A stretch of 64,000 bases of DNA from Limnohabitans sp. Bal53 (GTDB lineage: Bacteria > Pseudomonadota > Gammaproteobacteria > Burkholderiales > Burkholderiaceae_C). The position numbers and the translations under genes are program-made. Location of the stretch: contig NZ_NESH01000001.1 of NCBI RefSeq assembly GCF_003063355.1, positions 806,001-870,000 of the forward strand. Direction: 5' to 3'. Shown one piece after another: positions 10,518-19,953 of the stretch. The notes below the pieces were generated by a model. It was not told where the DNA came from. It worked only from the letters and a program-made list of their open reading frames with translations, and did not search any database. The stretch's first letter is position 1; each line of letters starts with the position of its first letter.

Positions 10518-11683
10518 GCTGCCCAACCATGCGCCAGCACTGGCACGCCTGGCTCGGTGTATTGACCTTCGTCGCTGCTTTGTTGGGGTCTGGCGCAGCC
10601 TTGGCGCATTCCAGCAGCAACAGTTACCTGACGCTCAGCGCGCCAGATGGGCGCTTGACTTTGCGTGCCGACCTTCATTTGCGCGATGTGGACCTGATCT
10701 TCGATCTGGATGCCGACCGCGACGGCCAAGTCAATTGGGGCGAAACCCACATGCGCAGGGCTGAACTGAGCAGTTGGCTCGATCAGGGTTTGCAGCTGAG
10801 TGCGTCCGGGCAAAAGTGCCTGCTGGGTGTGCCCGATCTGCAGGCCAGCGAACACGCCGACGGGACTTATTTGAGTGCGCTGTGGACACCCGATTGCCCC
10901 GGCGTCTCCGATCTTTCGAATGTCAGTTTGGCCTTGCGCTATGGCCTGATGTTTGATCAAGACAGCCTGCACCGTGGTCTGTTGAAGGTGGATTTGCCGG
11001 GCTTTCAGAGCAGCGCCTTGCTCAGCCCCGAGCGCCCCGAGGCGCAGCTGAGCCAGGCCGACAGCAGCGCCTGGCGGGTGTTCGGCCGCTACATCGTTGA
11101 AGGGGTGTGGCACATCTGGATCGGCGTTGACCACATCGTGTTTTTGCTCAGCTTGTTGGTGCTGGCGCCTTTGTTGCCTTCGCGCCAAAGGATCACACAG
11201 TGGCCTGCGGCGCAGCAGGCCAGGCCTGTGCTGATCGATGTGCTGGCCGTGGTCACGGCTTTCACGGTGGCGCACTCCATCACGCTGGGCTTGACCATCA
11301 TGGAATGGCTCACGCCCCCACCCGATCTGGTGGAGCCCGCCATTGCACTGTCGGTGGTGCTGGCCGCTTTGAACAATTTGCTGGGCATCAATTCGCTCAA
11401 GCGCTGGCGCTTGGCTTTTGTGTTTGGCCTGGTGCACGGTTTTGGATTTGCCAGCGTGCTGCTGGACTTGGGCTTGCCTGCCAGTGCCTTGGTCGCAGCC
11501 TTGGGCGGCTTCAATGTGGGTGTGGAACTGGGCCAGCTGGCCATCGTGGGGGTGTTCTTGCCCATTGCCTGGCTCTTGCGCCACACCCGCTTTTACCGCT
11601 GGGTCATCGTCGCGGGGGGCTCGGCCGCCATTGTGGTGTTGGGCCTTTTCTGGACACTGGACCGCATTGGTTGGCTGGCTTGA
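10514..11683 (+). CDS. HupE/UreJ-type membrane protein with EF-hand loop
   Basis: 389 residues from the ATG that overlaps the previous stop. A signal peptide ends near ALA-HS. The extracytoplasmic domain contains a canonical 12-residue EF-hand loop, D-A-D-R-D-G-Q-V-N-W-G-E, with Asp at 1, 3 and 5, Gly at 6 and Glu at 12, so calcium binding is predicted. The C-terminal half has about six or seven membrane segments, with the family motif HIWIGVDHIVFLLSLL and a second histidine-rich segment (VHGFGFAS). Members of the HupE/UreJ group are implicated in metal (nickel or cobalt) transport; the transported species here is unknown. Convergent with gnd. Confidence 0.75.
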   Translation: MSCPTMRQHWHAWLGVLTFVAALLGSGAALAHSSSNSYLTLSAPDGRLTLRADLHLRDVDLIFDLDADRDGQVNWGETHMRRAELSSWLDQGLQLSASGQKCLLGVPDLQASEHADGTYLSALWTPDCPGVSDLSNVSLALRYGLMFDQDSLHRGLLKVDLPGFQSSALLSPERPEAQLSQADSSAWRVFGRYIVEGVWHIWIGVDHIVFLLSLLVLAPLLPSRQRITQWPAAQQARPVLIDVLAVVTAFTVAHSITLGLTIMEWLTPPPDLVEPAIALSVVLAALNNLLGINSLKRWRLAFVFGLVHGFGFASVLLDLGLPASALVAALGGFNVGVELGQLAIVGVFLPIAWLLRHTRFYRWVIVAGGSAAIVVLGLFWTLDRIGWLA

Positions 11684-11701
11684 GGGGCCAGCCGCCTTGT
11701 T

Positions 11702-13108
11702 TCAATCCATCCAGCGTGTGTGGAACTTGCCCGCACGGTCCGTGCGCTGATAAGTGTGGGCCCCAAAAAAATCGCGCTGGGCTTGCAGCAAGTTGGCGGG
11801 CAAACGCGCTGAGCGGTAGGCGTCGTAATAACTCAGGGCGCTCATGAAAGCGGGCATGGGCACACCGTGCAACGCGGCTTGGGCCACCACTTCGCGCAGG
11901 TCTTGCTGGTTGTCGGCCATGACGCGGGCGAAGTGCGAGTCCACCAACAAATTGGGCAAATCAGCCTGGCCGCTGTAGGCGCGTCGAATGTCTTCGAGCA
12001 AGTGGGCGCGGATGATGCACCCGGCCCGCCAAACCTGGGCCACTTGGGCCATGGGCAGCTGCCACTGCTGCTCGCGGTCGGCGGCCCGCATCAGGGCAAA
12101 ACCCTGGGCATAGGCGCAGACCTTGGCGGCCATCAGTGCACCACGCAGCTGGGCCAACACGGCAGCGCGCTCGGGCCAAGGTGTGGTTTCAGGACCGTGC
12201 AAAACCTGAGCCGCTGCCACGCGCTCGGTCTTGATGGCGCTCAAGGTTCGGGCGAACACCGCCTCTGCAATGGTGGGCGCGGGCACGCCCAAATCGAGCG
12301 CCACCTGGCTGGCCCATTTGCCTGTGCCTTTTTGTTCGGCGGTGTCCAAAATCATGTCCACCAAAGGCGCGCCGGTCTCGGGGTCGGTGCGTTGAAGGAT
12401 GTGCGCGGTGATGTCGATCAGGTAACTGCCCAGCTCGCCCTCGTTCCAGGTGGCAAACACCTCACCCATTTCTGTGGCCGACAAACCCAACTTTTGCATG
12501 AAGGCGTAGGCCTCACAAATCATCTGCATGTCGGCGTATTCGATGGCGTTGTGCACCATCTTCACAAAATGGCCCGCACCGCCCGGCCCCATCCACTCGC
12601 AGCAGGGCTGACCGTCTTCGGCTTTGGCAGCAATCGCCTGCAGCAGGGGCTTGACCAAAGGCCAGGCCTCGGGCGATCCACCGGGCATGAGGGCCGGGCC
12701 CCGCAAAGCGCCCTCCTCGCCGCCACTCACGCCCGAGCCCACATACAAGATGCCCGATGCACGCAGGGCGTCGATGCGCCGCTCGGTGTCGGTGAACAGC
12801 GTGTTGCCGCCGTCAATCAGCACATCACCGGGCGACATAAGGGGGGTGAGCTGCGCCAGCACCTGGTCAACGGCCGCACCAGCGGGCACCATCAACCAAA
12901 CGCGCCGGGGTACCGACAGGCTGCCCACCAGTTCGGCCAAACTCTCGCTGGCCTGAGCTTTCAGGCCTTGGGTGCGTTGTGCAAAGTTGTCGCGCTTGTG
13001 GGCATCGAGGTCAAAGCCCGATACCGAAAAGCCGTTGCGCTCCAGGTTCAGGGCGAGGTTTTCCCCCATCACGCCCAGGCCCACGAGGCCGATGTCCATG
13101 GCTTGCAT
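11702..13108 (-). CDS. gnd: 6-phosphogluconate dehydrogenase, decarboxylating
   Basis: 468 residues, the full long-chain size. GLVGLGVMGENLALN is the NADP-binding motif, VSGGEEGALRGPALMPGG the substrate loop, and GAGHFVKMVHNAIEYADMQ carries the catalytic lysine and the conserved His/Asn. It oxidises and decarboxylates 6-phosphogluconate to ribulose 5-phosphate in the pentose phosphate pathway. The start may be this ATG or one three codons later (MDIGLVG); GAAGG stands upstream of both. No other pentose-phosphate gene is adjacent; tkt is 8 kb away. Confidence 0.95.
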   Translation of the reverse strand: MQAMDIGLVGLGVMGENLALNLERNGFSVSGFDLDAHKRDNFAQRTQGLKAQASESLAELVGSLSVPRRVWLMVPAGAAVDQVLAQLTPLMSPGDVLIDGGNTLFTDTERRIDALRASGILYVGSGVSGGEEGALRGPALMPGGSPEAWPLVKPLLQAIAAKAEDGQPCCEWMGPGGAGHFVKMVHNAIEYADMQMICEAYAFMQKLGLSATEMGEVFATWNEGELGSYLIDITAHILQRTDPETGAPLVDMILDTAEQKGTGKWASQVALDLGVPAPTIAEAVFARTLSAIKTERVAAAQVLHGPETTPWPERAAVLAQLRGALMAAKVCAYAQGFALMRAADREQQWQLPMAQVAQVWRAGCIIRAHLLEDIRRAYSGQADLPNLLVDSHFARVMADNQQDLREVVAQAALHGVPMPAFMSALSYYDAYRSARLPANLLQAQRDFFGAHTYQRTDRAGKFHTRWMD

Positions 13109-13278
13109 CTTGTTCTATCCTTCGTTCTAGCCTGTTCAAGCGGGTGTATTGTCATAGCAACCATTGAGAGTTCCTGTCACCTCTCTGTCTGCTTGAGCAC
13201 CCCTGCTTTTAACCCCTCAACACTTCTAGGCATCAGGCCCTTCTTCTCGACGCATACTTCGTGACAGAGGCCAGACAA

Positions 13279-14100
13279 ATGAGCATGACGTTTCAAACCA
13301 CCGAACCCCCGTTCCGCTTTCGCCAAGGCACACGCCCGTTATTGATCTCGATGCCGCATGTGGGCACACATGTGCCGCCCGAATTGGCCGCACGCCTGAC
13401 CGATGAAGCCCAGCGCGTGCCCGACACCGACTGGCACCTGGAACGCCTGTACGACTTTGCCGATGAATTTGGTGCCTCGGTGCTGGTGGCCACACATTCG
13501 CGTTTTGTGATCGACCTGAACCGCCCGCCGGATGGGAGCAGCTTGTACCCGGGACAAAGCGTCACGGGCCTGTGCCCAGTGGACTTGTTTGACGACCAAC
13601 CGCTGTACCGCGACCCGGAAGACCTGCCGAATGAGGCCGAGATTGCCGAGCGGCGCGAAGCCATTTGGCAGCCTTACCACGCGCAGTTGGCGCAGGAGCT
13701 GGCGCGGCTACGCGAGGTACATGGCGTGGCGGCTTTGTGGGACGCGCATTCCATCCGCTCTGTGGTGCCTCGCTTTTTTGACGGCCAACTGCCCGACCTG
13801 AACCTGGGCACGGCCAACGGGGCCAGCTGCAGCCCGGCGCTGGCTGTGCAACTCCTGGCCATTGGCAAGCAAGCCAACGGCTACACAGCGGTCCTCAACG
13901 GCCGCTTCAAAGGCGGGCACATCACCCGGCAATACGGCAACCCGGCGCAAGGCGTGCACGCGGTACAGCTGGAAATGACGCAATGCAGCTACATGCAAGA
14001 AAGCTGGCCGTTCGACTATTTGCCCGACGTGGCAGCAGGCGTGCAGCCGCATGTGCGCAAGATGCTGGAGGCCGTCTTGGCGTTTGTCGAATCTCATTGA
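13279..14100 (+). CDS. hutG: N-formylglutamate deformylase
   Basis: About 273 residues. Family motifs: LLISMPHVGTHVP near the N-terminus, THSRFVIDLNRPPDG, LWDAHSI, and NGRFKGGHITRQYGNP followed by LEMTQ. These histidines and acidic residues form the zinc site of N-formylglutamate amidohydrolases, which split N-formyl-L-glutamate into formate and glutamate in the five-step histidine degradation route. No other hut gene lies nearby, so the rest of that pathway must be elsewhere or the enzyme serves another formyl substrate. The start was placed at ATG (MSMTFQ) behind GAGG; a GTG six codons upstream is possible. Confidence 0.88.
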   Translation: MSMTFQTTEPPFRFRQGTRPLLISMPHVGTHVPPELAARLTDEAQRVPDTDWHLERLYDFADEFGASVLVATHSRFVIDLNRPPDGSSLYPGQSVTGLCPVDLFDDQPLYRDPEDLPNEAEIAERREAIWQPYHAQLAQELARLREVHGVAALWDAHSIRSVVPRFFDGQLPDLNLGTANGASCSPALAVQLLAIGKQANGYTAVLNGRFKGGHITRQYGNPAQGVHAVQLEMTQCSYMQESWPFDYLPDVAAGVQPHVRKMLEAVLAFVESH

Positions 14101-14158
14101 TCTGGCCTGATCAATTTTGAATGGCTTGTGTTTTTTAGGCCATGCGGCTATTTTTGTC

Positions 14159-14238
14159 TTTGTAGGAGGCCACCCCGTAGGCGATGGTTTTGAGGGCCTG
14201 CTCCACGCCCATCGCCCACGGGGTGGGCTCCTACAAAA
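14159..14238. repeat. REP-like long palindrome
   Basis: Two imperfect inverted arms (about 14159-14187 and 14209-14238), sharing GTAGGAG, CACCCCG and GCGATGG blocks, around a 21-nt centre. It lies between the 3' ends of hutG and the alkB-like gene. The layout is that of a repetitive extragenic palindrome; it could also act as a bidirectional terminator, as the right arm ends in six A. Confidence 0.7.
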
Positions 14239-14284
14239 AAACCATCTCTTGAATGTTTTTACAGTCTTCAAGTGTGCAGATCAT

Positions 14285-15436
14285 TCAGGCCCAGCGCCTC
14301 ATGAGTTTTTGCCGAACTGATGGCTGGACATTGGCCAGGTTCAAATTTCCGCCATAGTGCGCCATCACGCGGCGGTCCATCCACGCAAACCACAGAGGCG
14401 GGCAGTAAGCCACTGAGATCATGGTGGCGTAGCCCGCGGGCAGTTGCGGCGCGGACTCGAAGTGCCGCAACGCCTGGTAGCGCCGGCTGGGGTGGGCGTG
14501 GTGGTCGGAATGCCTTTGCAGTTGGTAGAGCAAGAGGTTGCCCACCAAGTGGTTGCTGTTCCAAGAATGCTCAGGCTCGCAGCGCACATAGCGGCCGCTC
14601 GCGTCTTTTTGCCTCAGCAAACCGTAGTGCTCCACGTAGTTCACCACCTCCAGCATCGAGGCGGCGTACACGGCCTGCAGCACCAAAAACGGCAACGCCA
14701 CCCAGCCCAGCCACACCACCAACGCACCATACAAGAGCAAGGTCATGCTCCAAGCCTGCAGGTTGTGGTTTTGCAGGTGCCACACGTTCATGCCTTGTTT
14801 GTTCAAGCGCTCTTGCTCCAGCGCCCAAGCCGATTGCCAGCTGCCCCACACCGAGCGTGACAAAAAGGCCCAAAAGCTTTCGCCCATGCGGGCGCTGGCC
14901 GGGTCTTCCGGGGTGGCCACACGTTTGTGGTGGCCGCGGTTGTGCTCCACAAAAAAGTGACCGTAAGCGCTGGGCGCCAAAGCGATCTTGGACAGCCACC
15001 GGTCCAAGGTTTCTTTCTTGTGGCCCAACTCGTGCGCGGTGCCAATGCCAATGCCATTGATGGCCCCCACCGTCAGCAACAAGGCGACATGGCCCCACCA
15101 GGGCAACGACTGGGTGACTGCGATCCAGGCGCCCAAGACCGTGCCAATCAGTTGCAGGGGCACATAGGCCCACACCAAGGCCCGGTAAAACACATCGGCA
15201 TCGAGTTGCCCCACCGCAGATTCGGGTGGGTTGCTGAAGTCTTCGCCAAACACCCGGTCGAGCATGGGCAACAAGACATGGATGACCATGGGGGCCAAGA
15301 ACATGCACCACACATGAGCGCTCCACAAAAAAGCCACCAAGGAGCCCGTGAACACCAGAGGGATGGCGGGGCTGAGCAGCCACCACCAGCGCTTGTCTTG
15401 CCAAGCCTCATCGAGTGGGATGCTTGGGCTTTTCAT
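14285..15436 (-). CDS. alkB: Alkane 1-monooxygenase-like membrane hydroxylase
   Basis: About 383 residues from MKSPSIPL (an ATG seven codons upstream is possible). All histidine boxes of the AlkB group are present: HELGHKK, EHNRGHH, NYVEHYGL and LQRHSDHHAHPSRRYQ; these bind the di-iron centre. About six membrane segments are spread over the first two thirds. The enzyme should insert oxygen at a terminal methyl group of an alkane or fatty chain, using rubredoxin as electron donor; no rubredoxin gene is in the window. Divergent from an AlkJ-like alcohol dehydrogenase, which would take the alcohol product onward. Substrate range cannot be deduced. Confidence 0.88.
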   Translation of the reverse strand: MKSPSIPLDEAWQDKRWWWLLSPAIPLVFTGSLVAFLWSAHVWCMFLAPMVIHVLLPMLDRVFGEDFSNPPESAVGQLDADVFYRALVWAYVPLQLIGTVLGAWIAVTQSLPWWGHVALLLTVGAINGIGIGTAHELGHKKETLDRWLSKIALAPSAYGHFFVEHNRGHHKRVATPEDPASARMGESFWAFLSRSVWGSWQSAWALEQERLNKQGMNVWHLQNHNLQAWSMTLLLYGALVVWLGWVALPFLVLQAVYAASMLEVVNYVEHYGLLRQKDASGRYVRCEPEHSWNSNHLVGNLLLYQLQRHSDHHAHPSRRYQALRHFESAPQLPAGYATMISVAYCPPLWFAWMDRRVMAHYGGNLNLANVQPSVRQKLMRRWA

Positions 15437-15649
15437 GAAAGAGGCCTGCCTAAGCATTTTGGGCCCACAAACTCAACGACGGTCCGCATAACTTGTCTCC
15501 AAATGTGGCTTCATTGTGAGGGGTGTTTGGACCCAAGAGATGCTGCCAAGACGAGGGGTTTACCGGGAAAAACCCTGATGCACACAAGACAGGCCAAGGC
15601 ACGCTGGAGCCCTTACATTGGCGTCACAAAGTATTTTGCGAGGTATTTC

Positions 15650-17242
15650 ATGGAATTTGATTACGTGATCGTGGGCGGCGGTTCGGCCGGTTGTGTGCTG
15701 GCCAGCCGGCTGAGCGAAGACCCCAACGTGCAGGTGGCCCTGCTCGAGGCCGGGCCACCCGACTCCAGCGCGCTGATCCATTGCCCGGCCGGTATCGCGC
15801 TCATGGCCCGCACCGAAATCGTGTCGCAAGGCCTGAACACCGTACCGCAACCCGGCTTGAACGGCCGCATCGGTTTTCAGCCGCGTGGGCGCACGCTGGG
15901 CGGCTCCAGCTCGACCAATGCCATGGCCTACATCCGAGGCCAAGCTGTGGATTACGACACCTGGGTCCAGATGGGTTGCACAGGCTGGTCCTGGGCCGAG
16001 GTCTTCCCCTACTTCCTGAAGGCCGAGCACAACGAGCGCATCCATAACGAGTGGCATGCCCAAAACGGCCCTTTGAACGTGGCCGATTTGCAAAGCCCCA
16101 ATGCGTTTTCCAAACGCTTTGTCGAGGCCGGCGTGCAAGCGGGTTTGGCGCACACCACCGACTTCAACGGCCCCACGCAAGAAGGCGTGGGCTTGTACCA
16201 AGTCACGCAAAAGGCAGGCGAGCGCTTCAGCGCGGCCAAGGCCTACCTCACGCCCCATCGGGGTCGGCCCAACCTGCACGTCATGACCGGCGTCACGGTG
16301 GACCGGATCGGCCTGGTGGACGGCGTGGCGCGGCAGGTGCACACCCTGCAGGGTGGCAAGGCACAGACCTTGACCGCCCGACGCGAAATCATTTTGAGCG
16401 CGGGCGCTTTCCAGTCACCCGCCATCCTCATGCGCTCAGGCATTGGGCCTGCTGCGCATTTGCAAAGCTTGGGCATTGAGGTGCTGCACGACCTGCCCGG
16501 CGTGGGTGAAAACCTGCACGACCACCCTGACGCGGTGCTGGTGGCCGATGCGCCGGGACAGACCGATTTGATCGGCTTGTCAGCCCAAGGTGTGTGGCAC
16601 ACCTTGCAGGCCCTGTGGGCCTGGCAGAAACACCGAAAGGGACGCCTGACCACCAACTTTGCCGAGGGCGGTGCGTTTTACAAAAGCCGACCCGAGGAAG
16701 CGCACCCGGACATTCAACTGCACTTTGTGGTGGCCAAATTGGTCGACCATGGACGCCAACTGACCATGGGCCACGGCTACTCTTTGCATGTGTGTTTGTT
16801 GCAACCGGACAGCCGAGGCCGTGTGCAACTGGCCGACCGCAACCCCAACAGCGCACCGCTGATCGACCCCCAGTTTTTGAGCGACCCGCGTGACCTGCAG
16901 CGCTTGCGAGATGGCGTGCGACAAGCCCAACGCATCCTGGCCCAGCCCGCTTTGGCCGCGTATGGCAAAGAGTGGGCAGCATCCGCCGATGCCCGCACCG
17001 ACGAACAACTGGACCACTGGATTCGCCAAAACGCCGACACGGTTTACCACCCGGTGGGCACCTGCCGCATGGGCCAGGACAACATGGCCGTTGTGGACGC
17101 GCAGTTGCGCGTGCACGGCGTGCCGGGCCTGCGCGTGGTCGACGCCTCGGTCATGCCGCGCATCGTGAGCGGCAACACCAATGCGCCAACCATCATGATT
17201 GCGGAGAAGGCGGCGGACTGGATCAAAGCCCTGCACAAATGA
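15650..17242 (+). CDS. GMC-family FAD alcohol dehydrogenase (AlkJ/choline dehydrogenase type)
   Basis: 530 residues, starting at [15 protein letters not shown], the ADP-binding fold of FAD. The second signature is [18 protein letters not shown], and the C-terminal active site has HPVGTCRMG with H467 and the downstream [15 protein letters not shown] segment. By memory it resembles AlkJ of alkane-degrading pseudomonads closely through the first 200 residues, so oxidation of a medium-chain alcohol to an aldehyde at the membrane is the best guess; choline dehydrogenase is the main alternative. Divergence from the alkB-like gene supports the alcohol reading. The last 108 bp recur as a fragment near 20 kb. 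Confidence 0.85.
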   Translation: MEFDYVIVGGGSAGCVLASRLSEDPNVQVALLEAGPPDSSALIHCPAGIALMARTEIVSQGLNTVPQPGLNGRIGFQPRGRTLGGSSSTNAMAYIRGQAVDYDTWVQMGCTGWSWAEVFPYFLKAEHNERIHNEWHAQNGPLNVADLQSPNAFSKRFVEAGVQAGLAHTTDFNGPTQEGVGLYQVTQKAGERFSAAKAYLTPHRGRPNLHVMTGVTVDRIGLVDGVARQVHTLQGGKAQTLTARREIILSAGAFQSPAILMRSGIGPAAHLQSLGIEVLHDLPGVGENLHDHPDAVLVADAPGQTDLIGLSAQGVWHTLQALWAWQKHRKGRLTTNFAEGGAFYKSRPEEAHPDIQLHFVVAKLVDHGRQLTMGHGYSLHVCLLQPDSRGRVQLADRNPNSAPLIDPQFLSDPRDLQRLRDGVRQAQRILAQPALAAYGKEWAASADARTDEQLDHWIRQNADTVYHPVGTCRMGQDNMAVVDAQLRVHGVPGLRVVDASVMPRIVSGNTNAPTIMIAEKAADWIKALHK

Positions 17243-17260
17243 TCTATGGGCCGATGTATT

Positions 17261-17848
17261 TCAGTTTGTGAGAGCGCTGGTTGACGTGATTGAGACCGAT
17301 CGTTTGGAACCCATCCACAACACCAGCAAGCTCAAACTCATACCGATGTGCAACACATCACCAGGCAACAACGGCGGCGCATTCAGTTTCAAAGCAAATG
17401 CCGTTAATGTCATCAGCAACAGCAGGCCGCCCAACGCGGTGAGTTTCTTTTGATTTTTGACGCCCAAGACCACAATGCTCAGTGCAGAAAGCAGCGCACA
17501 AACTGCCGTCCAGGCTTTGATCTGGGCCACCATGACCAGAAAAATGCAGGCAGTCGCTGCAACGATGGCATAAATCCACGCAAATCGGCGTTGCGTCGCC
17601 ACCGCACTGTCAGGCTGAATGACGGCCATGGCCAGCAGTGGCAAGCCCACTCCAGCGCCCAGCATGGAGAAGAATTGGTGGAGTGAAGGCATGGGCAACA
17701 GTTGCGAAAAACGCAAAGCCCCCAAAATGGCCGCAGCAGCCAAAAGCAATTGACTCAGTCGCCATGCAGGTCGGGCCTTGCTGGCATCAAAGGCCAACGC
17801 CAAACACACCACCGCCAAGACAGCATCAAAAAGTGCTTGCAGGTTCAT
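17261..17848 (-). CDS. Integral membrane protein, function unknown
   Basis: 195 residues, [14 protein letters not shown] at the start, whose ATG overlaps the stop of the desaturase-family gene (ATGA), giving tight coupling. Six or seven hydrophobic segments cover nearly the whole chain (for example around 3-20, 33-48, 60-78, 90-110, 115-135, 140-160 and 170-185), with short charged loops. No motif is recognised. Because it is co-translated with a membrane hydroxylase, it may be an accessory subunit or act on the same lipid; that is inference only. Confidence 0.7.
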   Translation of the reverse strand: MNLQALFDAVLAVVCLALAFDASKARPAWRLSQLLLAAAAILGALRFSQLLPMPSLHQFFSMLGAGVGLPLLAMAVIQPDSAVATQRRFAWIYAIVAATACIFLVMVAQIKAWTAVCALLSALSIVVLGVKNQKKLTALGGLLLLMTLTAFALKLNAPPLLPGDVLHIGMSLSLLVLWMGSKRSVSITSTSALTN

Positions 17849-19080
17849 GCGACTTCCAATGTGTTCGACAGTTTGGCCGCGGTGCTTTCCTGTTGCAGTG
17901 AGCGCAAAAGCGTCAATGAAATCAACAGGAGCGCTAAGGCGAGACCGCGCACAACAAGCGGGACCGGATAGAACCATAACCCTGCGATCAGAGGACTTAG
18001 CGTTATAAGACAGCGTAGGGCTTCGAGCTTGGCAGCACGCATGCGGCTTTCAAAAACGCGACTGAGAAAAGCCGTACTGATCACGATCATCAAGGTGAAG
18101 GCTGCCCGGTCGGCCCAGCTCAAATGAGAAGACACCCGCAAAAGCTCAATGACCATGGCCAACACAACACCCGAGGCGATCCAGCCGTAAACCATCTGCG
18201 TGCGGGTGACGGGCGTCTCAAATCGTTTTGAAGTCTGCGCCGTTGAGAGAGGTTCAGTCTTGCCACCCACCATCCCAGGTGGTGCAAACATGACATGGAG
18301 TTTTTTGCGCAAGCCTGTGACGTTGCGCATGTCACGCCAAAGTGTGGTGTAGTTTTTGAAATTTCCCCAAACAGGATTCCAGCTGTTCAATGGCGTCAAG
18401 GTGCCGTAGACCACAGGTTCGTCGTCGCGCTCTTCGGTGTAGGTGCCGAAAATTCGATCCCAGATGATCAGTGTGCCGCCATAATTTTTGTCGATGCAAT
18501 AGTCGTTGCGCCCATGGTGGCAGCGGTGATTGGAGGGGGTCACGAAAATACGATCCACCCAACCGAGTTTGCCGACCAATCGGGTGTGGCTCCAAAATTG
18601 ATACAAAGCACTGACCAATGCCGTGATCACAAAGACCTTGACGGGGATGCCCACAATGGCCATCGGCAGATAAAAAATCCAGTAAAAAACCTGGTTTGTC
18701 CAAGATTGCCGAAGAGCCGTAGACAGGTTGAATTCTTCACTGGAGTGATGGACCACGTGAGATGCCCACAGCAAGTTCACCTCGTGGCCGCTTCGGTGGG
18801 CCCAGTAGTAAAAAAAATCATACATAAAGAACGCCACGATCCAAACGGCCGGATGTCCGATGTCCCATTCAAAAGCAGCAACTTGGTCCACCACCATGGC
18901 GTAGACAAAGATGGACATCAGTTTCAAGACGGAGCGTATCGTCTCGCTGACAAAGCCAATGTTCAGGCTGGTCACCGTATCGTGAAAACGATAAACCTGT
19001 ACAGCCCTCCTTTTGGACACGAAGTATTCAAGGGCAATGAACCCCAGAAAAAATGGAATGGCGTAAAGAATAAGACCCAT
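17845..19080 (-). CDS. Sterol desaturase / fatty acid hydroxylase family protein
   Basis: 411 residues from the ATG behind AAGGA; a GTG 66 bp upstream is less likely. The N-terminal half has four membrane segments and the eight-histidine di-iron pattern of the superfamily: YYWAHRSGHE, ASHVVHHSSEEFN and NHRCHHGRNDYCIDKNYGG. A second, shorter hydrophobic block closes the protein, which is longer than minimal desaturases and resembles alkylglycerol-monooxygenase-like members. It should hydroxylate or desaturate a membrane lipid or terpenoid; the substrate is not known. It is first in a two-gene unit, divergent from a Crp-type regulator that may control it. Confidence 0.82.
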   Translation of the reverse strand: MGLILYAIPFFLGFIALEYFVSKRRAVQVYRFHDTVTSLNIGFVSETIRSVLKLMSIFVYAMVVDQVAAFEWDIGHPAVWIVAFFMYDFFYYWAHRSGHEVNLLWASHVVHHSSEEFNLSTALRQSWTNQVFYWIFYLPMAIVGIPVKVFVITALVSALYQFWSHTRLVGKLGWVDRIFVTPSNHRCHHGRNDYCIDKNYGGTLIIWDRIFGTYTEERDDEPVVYGTLTPLNSWNPVWGNFKNYTTLWRDMRNVTGLRKKLHVMFAPPGMVGGKTEPLSTAQTSKRFETPVTRTQMVYGWIASGVVLAMVIELLRVSSHLSWADRAAFTLMIVISTAFLSRVFESRMRAAKLEALRCLITLSPLIAGLWFYPVPLVVRGLALALLLISLTLLRSLQQESTAAKLSNTLEVA

Positions 19081-19174
19081 GAGCGCAAAGTTCCTTGTTG
19101 ATTTTTCTACCAGCGCCTGTGTCAAACTGTGCGCATGGCCTCTCACGAGTCTGAAAGATTAGTCGCCCGATGAA

Positions 19175-19190
19175 TGTCGGCCAGCCGACA
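19175..19190. promoter_or_regulatory. Perfect 16-bp palindrome between divergent genes (candidate operator)
   Basis: TGTCGGC-CA-GCCGACA, with no mismatch, lies 19 bp before the Crp/Fnr-type gene and 95 bp before the divergent hydroxylase gene. It does not fit the Crp or Fnr consensus half-site. Position and symmetry suit an autoregulatory operator for the adjacent regulator. Confidence 0.4.
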
Positions 19191-19209
19191 AATAGAGAAC
19201 AGAGTCACT

Positions 19210-19917
19210 ATGACAAACCCTATATCTGGGGCGAATGTGCGTGAAATATTGGCCCAGACTGTCTTCGCCGCCGTGGGTGCAGAAGCCATGGAAGACTTGG
19301 TCCGCGTGGCCCGCATTGAACACTTCAAGCTGCCGACTTTGCTGAGTGCTGCGGGGGAGTCACCAACGCATTTGCGTTTGGTCATTTCTGGGCATGTTGA
19401 ATTTGTGACACGCCATATTTCGGGTTCGGAAATTGTTGTGGGCCACATCGCCGCAGGGGGGTGGGTCACATGGTTGGCCGTATTCATGACCCAGGCGCCC
19501 ACGCATGATTTTTACATCAGCGCATCTTCAAGTTGCTTGGCTTTGCCCGTCAAAGATGTCCAGACGTTTTGCATCCAGCACCCCGAGATTTACCCTGTGG
19601 TTATCCGCATGATTGGCCATCGCATGCGATTGCTCATTGAATGGACCGGTCAATCCGTCTTGGCCACGCCAGTGCAACGGATGGCCAAATTGTTGAGTGT
19701 TTTGGCGCAGGAGCAAAACAGGCAAACCGAGCAAAACGGTGTGACTTTGCGTGTGACACAAGCCCGATTGGCCAGCCAAGCGCGGTGTTCACGGCAAACG
19801 GCCAATCAGTTGCTACAGCAACTAGAGCAAGAGGGATTGATTGTTCCGGGATACGGTCAATTCATGATCCCAGATTGGGCTCGTCTGAGCCATTTTGCGG
19901 AAGGTCATTTGGAGTAA
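19210..19917 (+). CDS. Crp/Fnr family transcriptional regulator
   Basis: About 235 residues. Residues 20-120 form a cyclic-nucleotide-binding-like beta roll (LRLVISGHVEFVTRHISGSEIVVGHIAAGGW), followed by a dimer helix and a C-terminal winged helix (LRVTQARLASQARCSRQTANQLLQQLEQEGLI). The Fnr-type N-terminal cysteine cluster is absent, and the cAMP-binding RxS motif is not seen, so the effector is unknown. The start was placed at MTNPISG; a longer start 36 bp upstream would run through the palindrome. It probably regulates the divergent hydroxylase operon. Confidence 0.82.
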   Translation: MTNPISGANVREILAQTVFAAVGAEAMEDLVRVARIEHFKLPTLLSAAGESPTHLRLVISGHVEFVTRHISGSEIVVGHIAAGGWVTWLAVFMTQAPTHDFYISASSSCLALPVKDVQTFCIQHPEIYPVVIRMIGHRMRLLIEWTGQSVLATPVQRMAKLLSVLAQEQNRQTEQNGVTLRVTQARLASQARCSRQTANQLLQQLEQEGLIVPGYGQFMIPDWARLSHFAEGHLE

Positions 19918-19953
19918 CCGAGCCCATTCACGGGTAGCTTTGGCGACTCTTTG

